A stretch of DNA of 42,770 bases from Candidatus Cacconaster scatequi (GCA_018065305.1 JAGHTO010000027.1:1-42770); one strand, 5' to 3'; shown: positions 33,069 through 42,579, numbered from the stretch's first letter. A program made the numbers and translations. The notes: generated by a model not told the origin, from the sequence alone.

Positions 33069-35819
33069 TCATTCCGACCAATCAGAGGGGTCGATGCTTA
33101 TTCCGATTGGACGAGGCCTCAGATCTTGTTCTGCCTTGGGGTACTCCGCGAACTTTCCGGCATGCTCTCCGGTCTCATTTACTTCCTTGTATGTGTACTC
33201 ATTCCAGCAGTAGAAAGTCATCGTACCGCCTTCACCACGCACAATATCGCCGCCTAGCCCGTCCACGATGGTTTGCGCTAAGATGGGACTACCTTTACCT
33301 CCAGTGTTCAGGTCGCTGGCGTAATACAATCCCGCGCCACGGTAGAATCCGATGTCACGGTTACCTTCTCCTATGCATACGTGCCTGCCGTCGGCGTCGA
33401 CGTAAGCGGCAAAGTAATTGTCGTCGGGTGCGAACTTCTGAGGGAAGACGAACGAATCCGGCAAAATGGATATCGCGCCCGCCGCCCAGACGTTTATGTC
33501 CTGCTCCAGATAGAGACCCCTGTAACGCGACTTGCTCTTTATGGCAACCGTTCCCTTGCGCTGGGGGATGACCTTATTGTTTGCACCGTGCTTAAGGTAA
33601 TAGTCGTACGGACGGCCGTCCGCATTGGTGAACGTCAGAACTTCCGTGCCGAAGATGCCGCTGTCGCCGTACTCGCCGACCTCCTTCGTGGTGCCGTCAT
33701 TGTAGGTGCCGATTACATTGTCAAGGCTCAAATCATACCCGATAGTTTCATCCAGCACAAGGTCCTTGATGCCGGAGTATGCATCTGTGGTTTGAGTGAT
33801 GTTGCACATGAGATGCTCACGACTCAGTTTCAGTCTCACGAAATACAGCTTCCACCACTGCACGGTGATGTCCGCCGTCCTGCCCGCTTCGGTGTATGAG
33901 AACGTGACGGTTCCGTTACCGCCGGTATCCTCCAGGATGTTGTCGTACTGTCCTGCGGCATCGAGCATGGCCTTGTTGGCCAGGGCGATGGTTCCCTTGT
34001 CGAACGTGAAGCAGTTGCCCTCGCCCGCGGTGCCGGCAGTGTATGTCTGCGTCGCAGTGCAGGATGCCTGCATGTCCGCCGCCTCGGTGCCGTCGTCATA
34101 CACCACGGTGACGGTATAGAGAACTGTTCTGTCTTTCACAACGCTGCCCGATACATAATGCCAGTCTATCTTCCATACGGGTACAGCTTCCGTGCCCGAC
34201 TGGTAGCCGCCACAGCTGACCTTGAGTGCCACGGGGTACCGTGTGTTGAACTGTGCGGTGGCCGTCTTGCCGCCGAACGAGGCCGTTATGGTGGACGTTC
34301 CGCCGTTTACTGCGGTGGCGATATGCCTGTTGGCGTCCGTGCCCATCTCGGCGACATCAGTCTCGCTCGAAGTGTAGGTGGCCTCGGCCGTCACATCCTC
34401 CTGTGTATCCGTACCTCCTACGTCGTATGTGGCGGTCACGGCATACGCCTGCGTCTGGCCGGTGCTCTTGTAGACGGTGGCGGGGGTGATGGCGATGCTC
34501 TTAAGTATCTTCGCCTTCACCGTCACGGGGAGCGACGAACTTACCCTGCCGTCCCACGATGTCGCCACCACGGAGGTGGAGGCGTCGGCGGTCAGCGTCC
34601 CGGAGGACACGAGGCTGTATTCGTTCGGATTGCCCGTGGAGGTGAGCGTCAGCGTCGAGCTTCCGAAGCCATCGCCTCCCTTCACCTCGTATTTCATGTC
34701 CGAAGGCGTGGGCGTCACCTTGAAGGTGGCGCTACCGTTCAGGTTCATCGTGACGGAGGCGGGTGTGAAGCTCAGAGAGCGGCTGTCGGAGAACGAGCCG
34801 CGGGTTATCTTCCAAGACGTGCGGCCGATGCCCTCGTCCGAGGGGCAGAGCGTCACGTCATAGACATAGTTGCGCAGCAGGTCGAAGTTCGTGGTGGCGT
34901 TCTCGCCGAGGTACATCCTGTAGGTGACGGGAGCCGATGCCGTCCCGCCGTCGGTGGAGTACGTACCCGTCACTTCGAGATAGGTGCACTTGGCGGCATT
35001 GCCGGAGATATTCTCCGGAACCTTCTTCCACGGGTCGGTGTTTCCCGCCAGGAGCGTTCCGCACAGGTTCTCGAAGGTGTAGAACGATACCTTGCCCCCT
35101 GCATTCAGGGACGTGACGTCGGCGGCGGTGGCACTGTCGGAGCTGTAGTCCGCCTCGCCCTTGAGGCTCTGTGCGTCACCGAAGACGGAGACCGTCTTAG
35201 TGGCGTTCTTCAGGGCCACGGAGCTGACCGTGAAGGAGCCCTTGTGGTCATCCAGACCGCTGTCGTCGCAGTGGAAGCTTATCTTGCTTACCAGGCGGAC
35301 CGCCTGCATCGATACGTTCTGCGAGGCGGATGTCATGTCCACCGTACCTCTCCACACCATGGGCAGCCCCTTGGAATTCATTCCGGATACATCCCACAAA
35401 TGCGTCAGTGAGGCGATGTCGCTCTCGGAGACGGGGAATGCAATGTCTCCCATATTGAAGGCGGCATACACGCGGTACGTCTCCCCTATATGCAGCAGAG
35501 GAAACTCTATGGCGTTCATATCTGTTTTGTGCACCGACCTGATGAAGGTCCCCGAGGCGTCATACACAGCCACGGAAGCCTCCGAGAGCTTGTCCTCGGC
35601 CGAGGTTATCTGACTCTTGGTGGTCATCTCCGCCACACAGGGAGTGCACACGAGAATCCCGTCCTTCACGGGGGCGTCAACCTCTATCTCCTCTCTCCCG
35701 CACGAAACCGCCAGCAGCGCCGCAGCTGCCGCCATCACCGGGAGAAACAGCGCCATCGACCTGACCGAAAGACGGGAGAATTTCTGTCTGATATCTGTGA
35801 TTTTCATTGTTCTTCTCAT
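33069..35819 (-). CDS. Large DUF4906-like lipoprotein, candidate pilus tip adhesin
   Basis: The 916-residue protein has a lipobox ending at Cys40 (LLAVSC). The N-terminal 340 residues resemble the fimbrillin/DUF4906 module: VAVYDASGTFIRSVHKTD, YRVYAAFNMGD, FYTFENLCGTL and TYRMYLGENATTNFDLLRNY. Several Big-like Ig repeats follow (SLSFTPASVTMNLNGSATFK; SIAITPATVYKSTGQTQAYA). The C-terminal region ends in YCWNEYTYKEVNETGEHAGK. DUF4906 proteins are encoded at the ends of Bacteroidota fimbrial operons. It is the last gene of this operon and overlaps the preceding fimbrillin by four bases (ATGA), which supports the start at 35819. The tip role is inferred by analogy with FimC-E/Mfa3-5. Confidence 0.75.
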   Translation of the reverse strand: MRRTMKITDIRQKFSRLSVRSMALFLPVMAAAAALLAVSCGREEIEVDAPVKDGILVCTPCVAEMTTKSQITSAEDKLSEASVAVYDASGTFIRSVHKTDMNAIEFPLLHIGETYRVYAAFNMGDIAFPVSESDIASLTHLWDVSGMNSKGLPMVWRGTVDMTSASQNVSMQAVRLVSKISFHCDDSGLDDHKGSFTVSSVALKNATKTVSVFGDAQSLKGEADYSSDSATAADVTSLNAGGKVSFYTFENLCGTLLAGNTDPWKKVPENISGNAAKCTYLEVTGTYSTDGGTASAPVTYRMYLGENATTNFDLLRNYVYDVTLCPSDEGIGRTSWKITRGSFSDSRSLSFTPASVTMNLNGSATFKVTPTPSDMKYEVKGGDGFGSSTLTLTSTGNPNEYSLVSSGTLTADASTSVVATSWDGRVSSSLPVTVKAKILKSIAITPATVYKSTGQTQAYAVTATYDVGGTDTQEDVTAEATYTSSETDVAEMGTDANRHIATAVNGGTSTITASFGGKTATAQFNTRYPVALKVSCGGYQSGTEAVPVWKIDWHYVSGSVVKDRTVLYTVTVVYDDGTEAADMQASCTATQTYTAGTAGEGNCFTFDKGTIALANKAMLDAAGQYDNILEDTGGNGTVTFSYTEAGRTADITVQWWKLYFVRLKLSREHLMCNITQTTDAYSGIKDLVLDETIGYDLSLDNVIGTYNDGTTKEVGEYGDSGIFGTEVLTFTNADGRPYDYYLKHGANNKVIPQRKGTVAIKSKSRYRGLYLEQDINVWAAGAISILPDSFVFPQKFAPDDNYFAAYVDADGRHVCIGEGNRDIGFYRGAGLYYASDLNTGGKGSPILAQTIVDGLGGDIVRGEGGTMTFYCWNEYTYKEVNETGEHAGKFAEYPKAEQDLRPRPIGISIDPSDWSE

Positions 35820-36868
35820 ATGTTTTCGTTATACGTTTTCGTTCCGGTCCAGCCCTTCACGCTGATGCCGGCCTTCAGTGTCCCCGGACTGACGGGCCTG
35901 TTGGGGTCGGCGCTGCCCGGACCCTGGATGGTAATCTGCACGTCGTATGACAGGTTAGACTCCATTCCGCCGCTTATGGGCATGGGGTAGTGGTATGTCT
36001 TTCCTCCGATGGAGGCCGTCACCACCACGCAGGTCTGCTGCGGGTTGAACGGCTCGAGGAATCCGTTGGGGGCGGCAGTGGCATCGTTGGGGAAGGCATA
36101 CAGATACTGGCTCGTGCCGTATGAGGCGCCGGGGGCGACGGAGCTGTTCACGCTGCGCCACAGAAGGTCGGAACTGGAGGAGGCATAGTTCACCCCGTCG
36201 ATGACATGCGACGCATTGCGGGGCGTCTCGTCCTTTCTTCCTTCCTTGTTATACCAGGTGATGGAGGATGGCTTGCCACCCATCAGCCTCCATGAGCCGC
36301 ACACGTTGGTGAGCATTATGCTCCTGACGGTCAACGCACCCATCGTTGCGGGGAGAGCGTTGACAATCTTCGACACCACTATGCGGGCCACGGGGTGATT
36401 CAGGTTCATCGTCACGGAGGCCTCTGCGTCGGCGTTGACCGTCACGTTGCCGGAAGCCGTCATCAGAAACCCCGTTGCGGTGGCGTTGTACTCTCCCAGC
36501 AAGGTGGTCATCGCATTCAGCGAGGAAAGGGTCTTCACTCCGCTCAGGTCGGGGCCGTTGGCCACGAGACGGACTGCATAGGTACCCGCATTCATGTCCG
36601 GCAAGGTCACCGACCTTGCGGAAATCTCCCCCGCAGTGAGGGGATGGTACCGGTACAACTCGCCCGCGGAATTGAAGACTACCAGCTGAGCGGTGTTGAT
36701 TTTGTCCTCCTTGCCCTGGTTCGGTGTCGTGGCCTTGGTGACGGAGGCGCCCATCACGACCGACAGCGACCCCGTCGGTGTCAGGACGGGCCCCTCCCGC
36801 TCTAGTCCGACGCAGCCGTACAGGGAGAGGACAAGGATGGATGTCATTATTATGATACTGCTTTTCAT
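35816..36868 (-). CDS. Fimbrillin-family lipoprotein, third paralog
   Basis: From the ATG at 36868 the protein is 350 residues (the frame is open to 36985 but overlaps the preceding gene). The lipobox ends at Cys19 (LSLYGC). FimA-type features are KINTAQLVVFNSAGELYRYH, RLVANGPDLSGV, WYNKEGRKDE, SHVIDGVNYASS and the C-terminal strand GTLKAGISVKGWTGTKTY. In type V pili the C-terminal strand and N-terminal donor strand join subunits after protease cleavage. Sequence similarity to the two upstream paralogs indicates tandem duplication. Which of the three is the main shaft subunit cannot be told. Confidence 0.85.
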   Translation of the reverse strand: MKSSIIIMTSILVLSLYGCVGLEREGPVLTPTGSLSVVMGASVTKATTPNQGKEDKINTAQLVVFNSAGELYRYHPLTAGEISARSVTLPDMNAGTYAVRLVANGPDLSGVKTLSSLNAMTTLLGEYNATATGFLMTASGNVTVNADAEASVTMNLNHPVARIVVSKIVNALPATMGALTVRSIMLTNVCGSWRLMGGKPSSITWYNKEGRKDETPRNASHVIDGVNYASSSSDLLWRSVNSSVAPGASYGTSQYLYAFPNDATAAPNGFLEPFNPQQTCVVVTASIGGKTYHYPMPISGGMESNLSYDVQITIQGPGSADPNRPVSPGTLKAGISVKGWTGTKTYNENI

Positions 36869-36872
36869 ACTG

Positions 36873-37934
36873 TCAGATTGTTTTTTTGTATTCTGTTCCC
36901 ACGGTCCAGTCGGCAACGGTGATGTTGGCCTTGACTGAGCCCTTCTTGACGGGAACGTTGGGGTCGGTGCTTCCCTCGCCGACAATCGTCAGCTGCACGT
37001 CGTAGGTGGTGTGTGCGTCGAAAGAGTCCAGTACGACAGGGTAGTACCACTTATGGCCGTTGAAGGTGGCCGTTACCACGATGCAGCTCCTGTACCCGTT
37101 CGCTGGATAGCCTGCCGCGAAGCCGGCGGGAGTGGCGGTGGAGGCGTTCCTGTAGCCGTAGAAGTACTGCGCCGTCGAATAGCTGCCTCCATTCGCGACG
37201 GACGCGCCTACGGCCTTGAAGGTGAGGTCGGGACACTGGGAGGCGTAGGTGCCGCCGTCGATGACGTGGCCTTCGACCAGTGTTCCCGTGTCGCTGCGCC
37301 CCTCCATATTGTACCAAAGGACACCCGTGGAGGGAGCTTTGCCCTCCATCGTGACGTTGGCATAGACGTTGGTCAGCATTATGCTGTTTATGGTCAGCGA
37401 GCCCAGCGAAGCCGGCAGAGCGTTGGTGACCTTCGATACCACCACGCGGCCCACGTGACGCTTGAGCTCCAGTGCCGCATTGGCGGTGGCGTCGGCCGTG
37501 ACGGTGGCGCTGCCCGTGGCCCACATCACGAAGCCGGAGCCGGTGGTGTTATAGGTCTTGAGGTTAAGCTGCACGGCTTTCAGTCCGTCGAGGGTGGTGA
37601 CGGAGGTGCTGAGGTCGGGACCGTTGGCCACCAGCGCGACGCTGTAAGTACCGATTTTGACGTTGGATACGGTTGCGGTCATCGCCGATATCTCCGAAGA
37701 GGAGAGCGTCTTGTAACGGTACATCTCGCCCGAGGAATTGAAGAGCATCAGCTGGGCGTTGTTGATTTTGTCCTCGTTGCCGATGCCGTTGGCCTTGGTG
37801 CCGGCGAAGATGTCCCCGCCGAACGACACCCGCAAATCCGCCATGTCCCGACGGACGGGAACATCGTCCTTCTGACAGGATGCAAAGAGCGAGAGAACCG
37901 CCGCCAAGACCGTTATGATGCTTGTTCTATTCAT
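36873..37934 (-). CDS. Fimbrillin-family lipoprotein, second paralog
   Basis: The 353-residue protein from the ATG at 37934 has a lipobox ending at Cys20 (LSLFASC). It shares with its neighbours NAQLMLFNSSGEMYRYKTLS, ALVANGPDLST, WYNMEGRSD, GHVIDGGTYASQCPD and GSVKANITVADWTVGTEY. An Arg-Arg pair after the lipidated Cys (VPVRRD) is a possible cleavage site for the processing protease of type V pili. It is four bases from the next gene. The start at 38066 offered by the open frame would overlap the previous gene and lacks a signal peptide. Confidence 0.85.
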   Translation of the reverse strand: MNRTSIITVLAAVLSLFASCQKDDVPVRRDMADLRVSFGGDIFAGTKANGIGNEDKINNAQLMLFNSSGEMYRYKTLSSSEISAMTATVSNVKIGTYSVALVANGPDLSTSVTTLDGLKAVQLNLKTYNTTGSGFVMWATGSATVTADATANAALELKRHVGRVVVSKVTNALPASLGSLTINSIMLTNVYANVTMEGKAPSTGVLWYNMEGRSDTGTLVEGHVIDGGTYASQCPDLTFKAVGASVANGGSYSTAQYFYGYRNASTATPAGFAAGYPANGYRSCIVVTATFNGHKWYYPVVLDSFDAHTTYDVQLTIVGEGSTDPNVPVKKGSVKANITVADWTVGTEYKKTI

Positions 37935-37959
37935 ATCTTGTTCTCCTATGCTTGAGTGA

Positions 37960-39054
37960 TTATATTTCAATGTTCGTGGATGCCCCGTCGGTCCAGTCCT
38001 TGATGGTGATGGAGGCGGAGATGCTGCCCTTCTCCACCCACTTGCCGGGTTCGTCCGCTCCCTCACCGGAGATGATGACTTTCACGTCGTAGTCGTAGTT
38101 GCGCAGGATGCCCGGAGCGGCGGCTGTCCCCTGGAGGGGCACGTTGTAATAGTAGGTGTGCTGAGTGCCGGACACGATGAAGGTGACAGAAAGGTCAAGG
38201 CTGGTCGCCTTGGGAACATAGGGGTCCGAAAACCCGTTGCCACGGGTATTCAGGGAGTTCGGATAGGCGTAGAAGTACTTCGGCGAGGTGATGGAGTTCC
38301 CGTTGCTCACCGTCTGGGAATAGTCGGCATACGTATTCTCCGGACATGAGGCGGCATAAGCGCCCACTCCGATTATGTGGCCGTTGTCGCGGCTGTCCTC
38401 ATCCTTACGTCCGTCCCTGTTGTACCAGACTGTGGTGGCAGCGTTGCCGGCGATGGTCTGGTTCCCCGCCACGTTGCTCAAGAAGGCATAGTTCACCGTC
38501 ATCGAGCCGAACGACTTGGGAAGGTTGTTCTTTATGGACGAGAGGGTGACGCGGCTAACGTAGCGGCTTATCTCCACGGTAACGGGAGTGGAGGTGTCGG
38601 CGGTCACCACGACGCCCTCCCTCATCCCACACATCACGAAGCCGACCGTCGGGTCGTTGTTGCCACCCAGTTCGATGGCGGTGGAGAGAAGTTCGGCCCT
38701 GTTGCCGACCGTAAGCGAGAGGTCAGGGCCGTTGGCCACCACGTACATCGAGTAGGTCCCGACTTTGAAGTTCTTCAACTCGCAGCTTCTGCCTTCCACC
38801 TCGGCGGAAGAGAGGGAGTAATGACGATACAGTTCGTCCGCCGTGTTGAACACCAGCACCTGGACGTTGACAAGAGTGCCGTCGTTGGTATTGGAGGCGG
38901 CTTTCGTAAGCGCAGCCTCGGTCAGGAAAGAAAGACTTACACTCCCGTCCATACTGTCTCCATGTTTGTCGGGGTTGGGAATATCCTGCTTCTGGCAGGA
39001 GAAGAACACTGCAGCACAGAGAGCTGCCGTGAGAAACGAAAATTTTGTTTTCAT
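37960..39054 (-). CDS. Fimbrillin-family lipoprotein, first paralog
   Basis: The 364-residue protein has a lipobox ending at Cys20 (AVFFSC). It carries VNVQVLVFNTADELYRHYSL, YVVANGPDLSLTV, WYNRDGRKDEDSRDNGHIIG and GSISASITIKDWTDGASTN, the same blocks as the two downstream paralogs but with more divergence. It follows the FimB/Mfa2-like anchor by 41 bases. It is a candidate shaft or accessory subunit of a type V pilus. Confidence 0.85.
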   Translation of the reverse strand: MKTKFSFLTAALCAAVFFSCQKQDIPNPDKHGDSMDGSVSLSFLTEAALTKAASNTNDGTLVNVQVLVFNTADELYRHYSLSSAEVEGRSCELKNFKVGTYSMYVVANGPDLSLTVGNRAELLSTAIELGGNNDPTVGFVMCGMREGVVVTADTSTPVTVEISRYVSRVTLSSIKNNLPKSFGSMTVNYAFLSNVAGNQTIAGNAATTVWYNRDGRKDEDSRDNGHIIGVGAYAASCPENTYADYSQTVSNGNSITSPKYFYAYPNSLNTRGNGFSDPYVPKATSLDLSVTFIVSGTQHTYYYNVPLQGTAAAPGILRNYDYDVKVIISGEGADEPGKWVEKGSISASITIKDWTDGASTNIEI

Positions 39055-39095
39055 TGCGTTATGACTTTTATGTTAATGATTTTCGGTTTGTAATA

Positions 39096-39905
39096 TCAAA
39101 TCTCAACTACCAGAGGCTCCCCGTCCATCCAGTCGAGGATGATGATTCTTATCTTGGCGGAGGCCTCGTCTATCTCTATCCTTATATCCTTGAGATTCTC
39201 GTCCTCCCACGAATATCCCGCGAGGGCGAGAAAACGGCCCAGAGGCACGTCGTCGACCACTCCCTTCGTCCTGCTTATCAGGCGCAGGAGGAGAGAGTCG
39301 TCACCCTGATGCAGGACGCGGAACGTCTGCTCGATGCCGGTGCATACGAAGGTGTGACCGTAGTCACCGCTTACCGGATGCATCGTATGAATGTCTATAC
39401 CATTCCACTTGGAAATAACACTCAAGGAGTCGGGAAAACGCTCGTGGCGGGGACTGATGTTGAAGGCGACCGTCACGTTGGCAAACTGCCTGCGGAAATC
39501 GCATTCAAAGCCGGTGAACTCGCCCTCCACTCTCACCTTGTCAACAAGGGCATAGACTGCGTCCATTGCGGAGCCCGAGGAGCAGCGGACATTCCCGTCG
39601 GAAGAGAAATCCGTGTTGGACTGCCCCGCCGCCGCGCATATCGTGTATTCCGTCTTCGGAAGGACAAACAACAGGGTATCCGTTCCGGCCGTGCTGGCCA
39701 GGCGACTGGCGACCGTAGCCCCGTCAGAGGAAAGGACATCGAGACGCATCGTCCCCTCCTCCATCATCTGATGTATCGCCCTGATGTCAACTATAAGCTG
39801 TCCGGGACACGGCGTCCTGTCCTCCAAAACGGTACAGGATACAAAAGCCGGCAGCATAACAATCGCAAGGACACTTGCAATCAATGTTATCTTACTTACA
39901 TTCAT
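39096..39905 (-). CDS. FimB/Mfa2-like pilus anchor lipoprotein
   Basis: The 269-residue protein has a lipobox ending at Cys24 (AFVSC) followed by TVLEDRTPCPGQLIVDIRAI, the CxxxxxxxCP start typical of the FimB/Mfa2 family. A first beta domain holds MRLDVLSSDG and LLFVLPKTEYTICAAAGQ; a second holds FANVTVAFNISPRHERFPDS. It ends in an acidic-hydrophobic strand IRIIILDWMDGEPLVVEI. FimB/Mfa2 stay lipidated in the outer membrane, cap the pilus base and limit its length. It begins one base after the OmpA/TPR gene stop, inside one operon. Confidence 0.85.
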   Translation of the reverse strand: MNVSKITLIASVLAIVMLPAFVSCTVLEDRTPCPGQLIVDIRAIHQMMEEGTMRLDVLSSDGATVASRLASTAGTDTLLFVLPKTEYTICAAAGQSNTDFSSDGNVRCSSGSAMDAVYALVDKVRVEGEFTGFECDFRRQFANVTVAFNISPRHERFPDSLSVISKWNGIDIHTMHPVSGDYGHTFVCTGIEQTFRVLHQGDDSLLLRLISRTKGVVDDVPLGRFLALAGYSWEDENLKDIRIEIDEASAKIRIIILDWMDGEPLVVEI

Positions 39906-39906
39906 A

Positions 39907-41958
39907 TTAGAATAATTTTGAATTCAGTTGCGAAGGTTCTCCATCGCAGATTTCGAAAGAGCCGTCACCCACAAGGGCGGCGGTCACTTCGACTTCATTG
40001 ACATCCTCCTCCTTGTTGAGCCCGTACTGCTTGATGAGAGCGCTGATCTCCGGGTCAAGGTTGCCGCGGAAGACATATGAAGGATCCTGCTGGCAGGACT
40101 GGAGGTAACACTCAACGGCGTCGCGGTCACGGCCCTCGCGGCTGTACAGCACGGCAAGCATATAGTTCACAGGAGCAGTGCGCTCAAGAGTTTCCAGAAC
40201 AGCCTTTGCTGAAGCGTTGTAGTCGAGGCTGCAGTATGCTATGGCCGTATTATAATCATTGTACGGCCTCAGAAGCGTGATTGCCGTCTCGTAGTCGCGG
40301 TCTCGGATTGCCTGGACGCCTCTCATATATGTACTGTCTAGGACGGTCGTATGGACGGTGTCCTTCACCATTCCCTTGCGGTGCAGGTGGAAGTTGAACT
40401 TCACGGTACGGAGCTTCGGATAGAGCACCTCACGGTAATACTTGTACTGGCGGTCGGCCTTCATCGCATTCTCCCTCGCATCGAGGTCTGTGACGGATTC
40501 GTGAGAGAAGTATTCCTCCTTGTCACCGTCATCCATCACGATGTCGTTCCTTACAAGAGCATCGAGCATGGTCCAGTTCTCGGGCTCCTCGTGGGAGATG
40601 AACCTGATGTCCGATGCGGAAAGCATCTTCTCCGTCTGGTATTCGTCATCGAGGTTGATGACGATGCCCTCGGCTTCCTTAAGAGAATCCACATACCGCC
40701 TCGTATAGGCACTGAAGTAACGGCTGACGGAGATGCCACGCCTTGCGGAAAGAGCCCTGTTCGCCTGGTACGACCCCTCGGGAGAGGCTGAAGCCACCAC
40801 CACGATGGAATCCAGGTCGAATTCCCTGTTACGGACAAGGTCGGCGAGATTGCCCTTGATGCGGGCTATCTCGCCCTCATTGTTGGACAACGTGTCAATC
40901 ACTATGTCAGAACCGACCTTGAAGTCTATGTAACAGGCTGTGTTGGCCTCCGCCTTCCTTTCAATGACCTTCGACAGATAACGCTCGGTGCCGTCGACGA
41001 ATGCGGACAGACTGCTGATGTAGAATGTCAGCGGGTCAGCTTCCGGAATGCTGTAGATATGCTTCTCCTGCTCAAAGATGTCTCCGGTAAGGTAGATGTC
41101 CACCTTGCGGAGCTTTGGCCTGGTGTTGATGGTCTGGACATAATTGTAGATGAAGTCACCGTTAAGAGCCGTGATGACGGTGTCAAGACGAAGATGGTCC
41201 TCTATATACGGACTCTTGACATACTTGCGGAACATCACATCGACATTGGCCTTCTTCCAGTTGTTGTACCAGCGCCGCAGCTTGTTGGTGTAATGCTCTA
41301 TGGCATCTCTCTCCGTGACACCGAAACAGCTCTCGAACCGCTCATCCGTGACGTATGACGAATCCTGCTTGAACTTGTAAAGCTCGGGGATGTTGCGCTC
41401 GATGAAAAGTTCAAGCTGACCAAGATGAATGAATTCCGTGGAGTCGGTGACTATACTGTTTATGAACTTACGATATCTCATGTATCCCCTATCCTGTTCC
41501 TTGCGGTAATTCGCCCCGGTGATAAGGATGTCGTCAAGACACAGCGTATCCTCAAGGATAGCCATCCTGGGATGGAACCTCATCTGCCACTCGGGGTCGA
41601 ACATGTCGTGGGGAACACGTATCTGGAACTCTATGTCCACCTTTCCGTGTCGCTCCGCGACATTGCGGAAACGGGCAGTGACCATCGCGGCCTCCAGCGT
41701 TTCAGTAGCAACCATCTCGCCGGTCTCGTCGTCCTTGATGGCGTTCATGATGAGCTGCTGATGTCCGTCCATATCCACAACCATCAGCGTGTCCGCAGGA
41801 CGGTAGTCCGACTTAATGCCACGGAACTGCGACTCCTTCTCTCTGGGAAGCACTATCTGCACCCCCGTTGACTCCTTGCAGATTTTTACAACTTTTTTCT
41901 GGGTCCCGCACGCAATGATAAAGAGACCGAGGCATAGCATTGCCAGTATCTTTCTCAT
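39907..41958 (-). CDS. Lipoprotein with OmpA-like and TPR-like regions (DUF3868-type pilus partner)
   Basis: The open frame reaches 42357 but the true start is the ATG at 41958 (MRKILAMLCLGLFIIAC, Cys17), giving 683 residues. An N-terminal beta-rich region spans about 20-370. An OmpA C-like peptidoglycan-binding segment is visible at about 381-411 (VVVASASPEGSYQANRALSA, RRGISVSRYF). Near 540-620 the pattern AIRDRDYETAITLLRPYNDY followed by VNYMLAVLYSREGRDRDAVE is TPR-like. DUF3868/OmpA proteins of this plan accompany DUF3575 at the head of many Bacteroidota fimbrial operons. A role in anchoring the secretion or assembly site to the cell wall is inferred. Confidence 0.7.
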   Translation of the reverse strand: MRKILAMLCLGLFIIACGTQKKVVKICKESTGVQIVLPREKESQFRGIKSDYRPADTLMVVDMDGHQQLIMNAIKDDETGEMVATETLEAAMVTARFRNVAERHGKVDIEFQIRVPHDMFDPEWQMRFHPRMAILEDTLCLDDILITGANYRKEQDRGYMRYRKFINSIVTDSTEFIHLGQLELFIERNIPELYKFKQDSSYVTDERFESCFGVTERDAIEHYTNKLRRWYNNWKKANVDVMFRKYVKSPYIEDHLRLDTVITALNGDFIYNYVQTINTRPKLRKVDIYLTGDIFEQEKHIYSIPEADPLTFYISSLSAFVDGTERYLSKVIERKAEANTACYIDFKVGSDIVIDTLSNNEGEIARIKGNLADLVRNREFDLDSIVVVASASPEGSYQANRALSARRGISVSRYFSAYTRRYVDSLKEAEGIVINLDDEYQTEKMLSASDIRFISHEEPENWTMLDALVRNDIVMDDGDKEEYFSHESVTDLDARENAMKADRQYKYYREVLYPKLRTVKFNFHLHRKGMVKDTVHTTVLDSTYMRGVQAIRDRDYETAITLLRPYNDYNTAIAYCSLDYNASAKAVLETLERTAPVNYMLAVLYSREGRDRDAVECYLQSCQQDPSYVFRGNLDPEISALIKQYGLNKEEDVNEVEVTAALVGDGSFEICDGEPSQLNSKLF

Positions 41959-41968
41959 ATCAGTGCAA

Positions 41969-42532
41969 TTAGAATATGTATACAATGGAAATCTGCGTAT
42001 CCGCGGAGGGCATCGCGAAGAACTTTCTACCCTTGTCGATGATTGTCCCACAACGCGGACAGGCATATGTGGTGTAGCTCTTGCCACCGCACCACCCTCC
42101 GATACCGAAGTCGAGATTCCAGTGCCGGGAGAGCATATAGGTATAGCCGAGGCTGAGTCCGACGCCCAGGGCGAACCCCTCCTCAGTATCCATCTTTCCG
42201 AAAAGGCCTCCGCGATTGTACTCCTCACACCTCGCGTTGAGGCCGAACCACCACCCGGAAAAGACGTTCCACGTCCAGTAACGCATTCCCAGAGCCCCTC
42301 CGCGAACACGGTCCTGAAAGGGATTCCCCTTCTCCACGGAGCCGAAGCTCCAGCCATTATACTGGCCCGCTGCGTTCAGGCTCACGTGTCTGGACACCGT
42401 AAAAGAAATTTCACCATTGATTGTTGCAAAATCAGCCCAATTCAGAATGTTGGTAGATACAGATACCTTCTGGGCCCCGGCACTCACCCCACATAACAAC
42501 GCCACCAACAACAGCACTTCCCTTCGAATCAT
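41969..42532 (-). CDS. DUF3575 outer membrane beta-barrel protein
   Basis: From the ATG at 42532 (MIRREVLLLVALLCGVSAGA) the protein is 187 residues with a Sec signal peptide. Alternating amphipathic strands (VSVSTNILNWADFATINGEI, LGMRYWTWNVFSGWWFGLNA, GVGLSLGYTYMLSRHWNLDF) and a final Phe (QISIVYIF) indicate an eight-stranded barrel. It has a CPRCG loop, which in a periplasmic or surface loop could form a disulfide or bind metal. DUF3575 proteins open Bacteroidota pilus operons, and this is the first gene here, ten bases before the OmpA/TPR gene. The upstream TTG at 42541 is unlikely to be the start. Confidence 0.8.
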   Translation of the reverse strand: MIRREVLLLVALLCGVSAGAQKVSVSTNILNWADFATINGEISFTVSRHVSLNAAGQYNGWSFGSVEKGNPFQDRVRGGALGMRYWTWNVFSGWWFGLNARCEEYNRGGLFGKMDTEEGFALGVGLSLGYTYMLSRHWNLDFGIGGWCGGKSYTTYACPRCGTIIDKGRKFFAMPSADTQISIVYIF

Positions 42533-42548
42533 CTTAAACAATTTTGAT

Positions 42549-42579
42549 GCAAAGATAATTCTTTTTTATTATATACAAA
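42549..42579 (-). promoter_or_regulatory. Pilus operon promoter
   Basis: On the minus strand TTTG (42579-42576), 18 bases, then TATCTTTGC (42557-42549). The start is at about 42546, a 14-base leader before the ATG at 42532. No inverted repeats flank it, so a phase-variable promoter is not indicated. It appears to serve all seven genes down to 33069. Confidence 0.65.

Noticed and set aside
34158-35411. 417-codon plus-strand frame opposite the DUF4906-like gene
   Set aside because: Low-complexity Gly/Arg/Ala composition of the antisense strand of a GC-rich gene, with no recognisable domain.
39907-42357. 816-codon frame around the OmpA/TPR gene
   Set aside because: The first 133 codons overlap the DUF3575 gene on the same strand in another frame and lack a signal peptide; the lipoprotein start at 41958 is clearly better.
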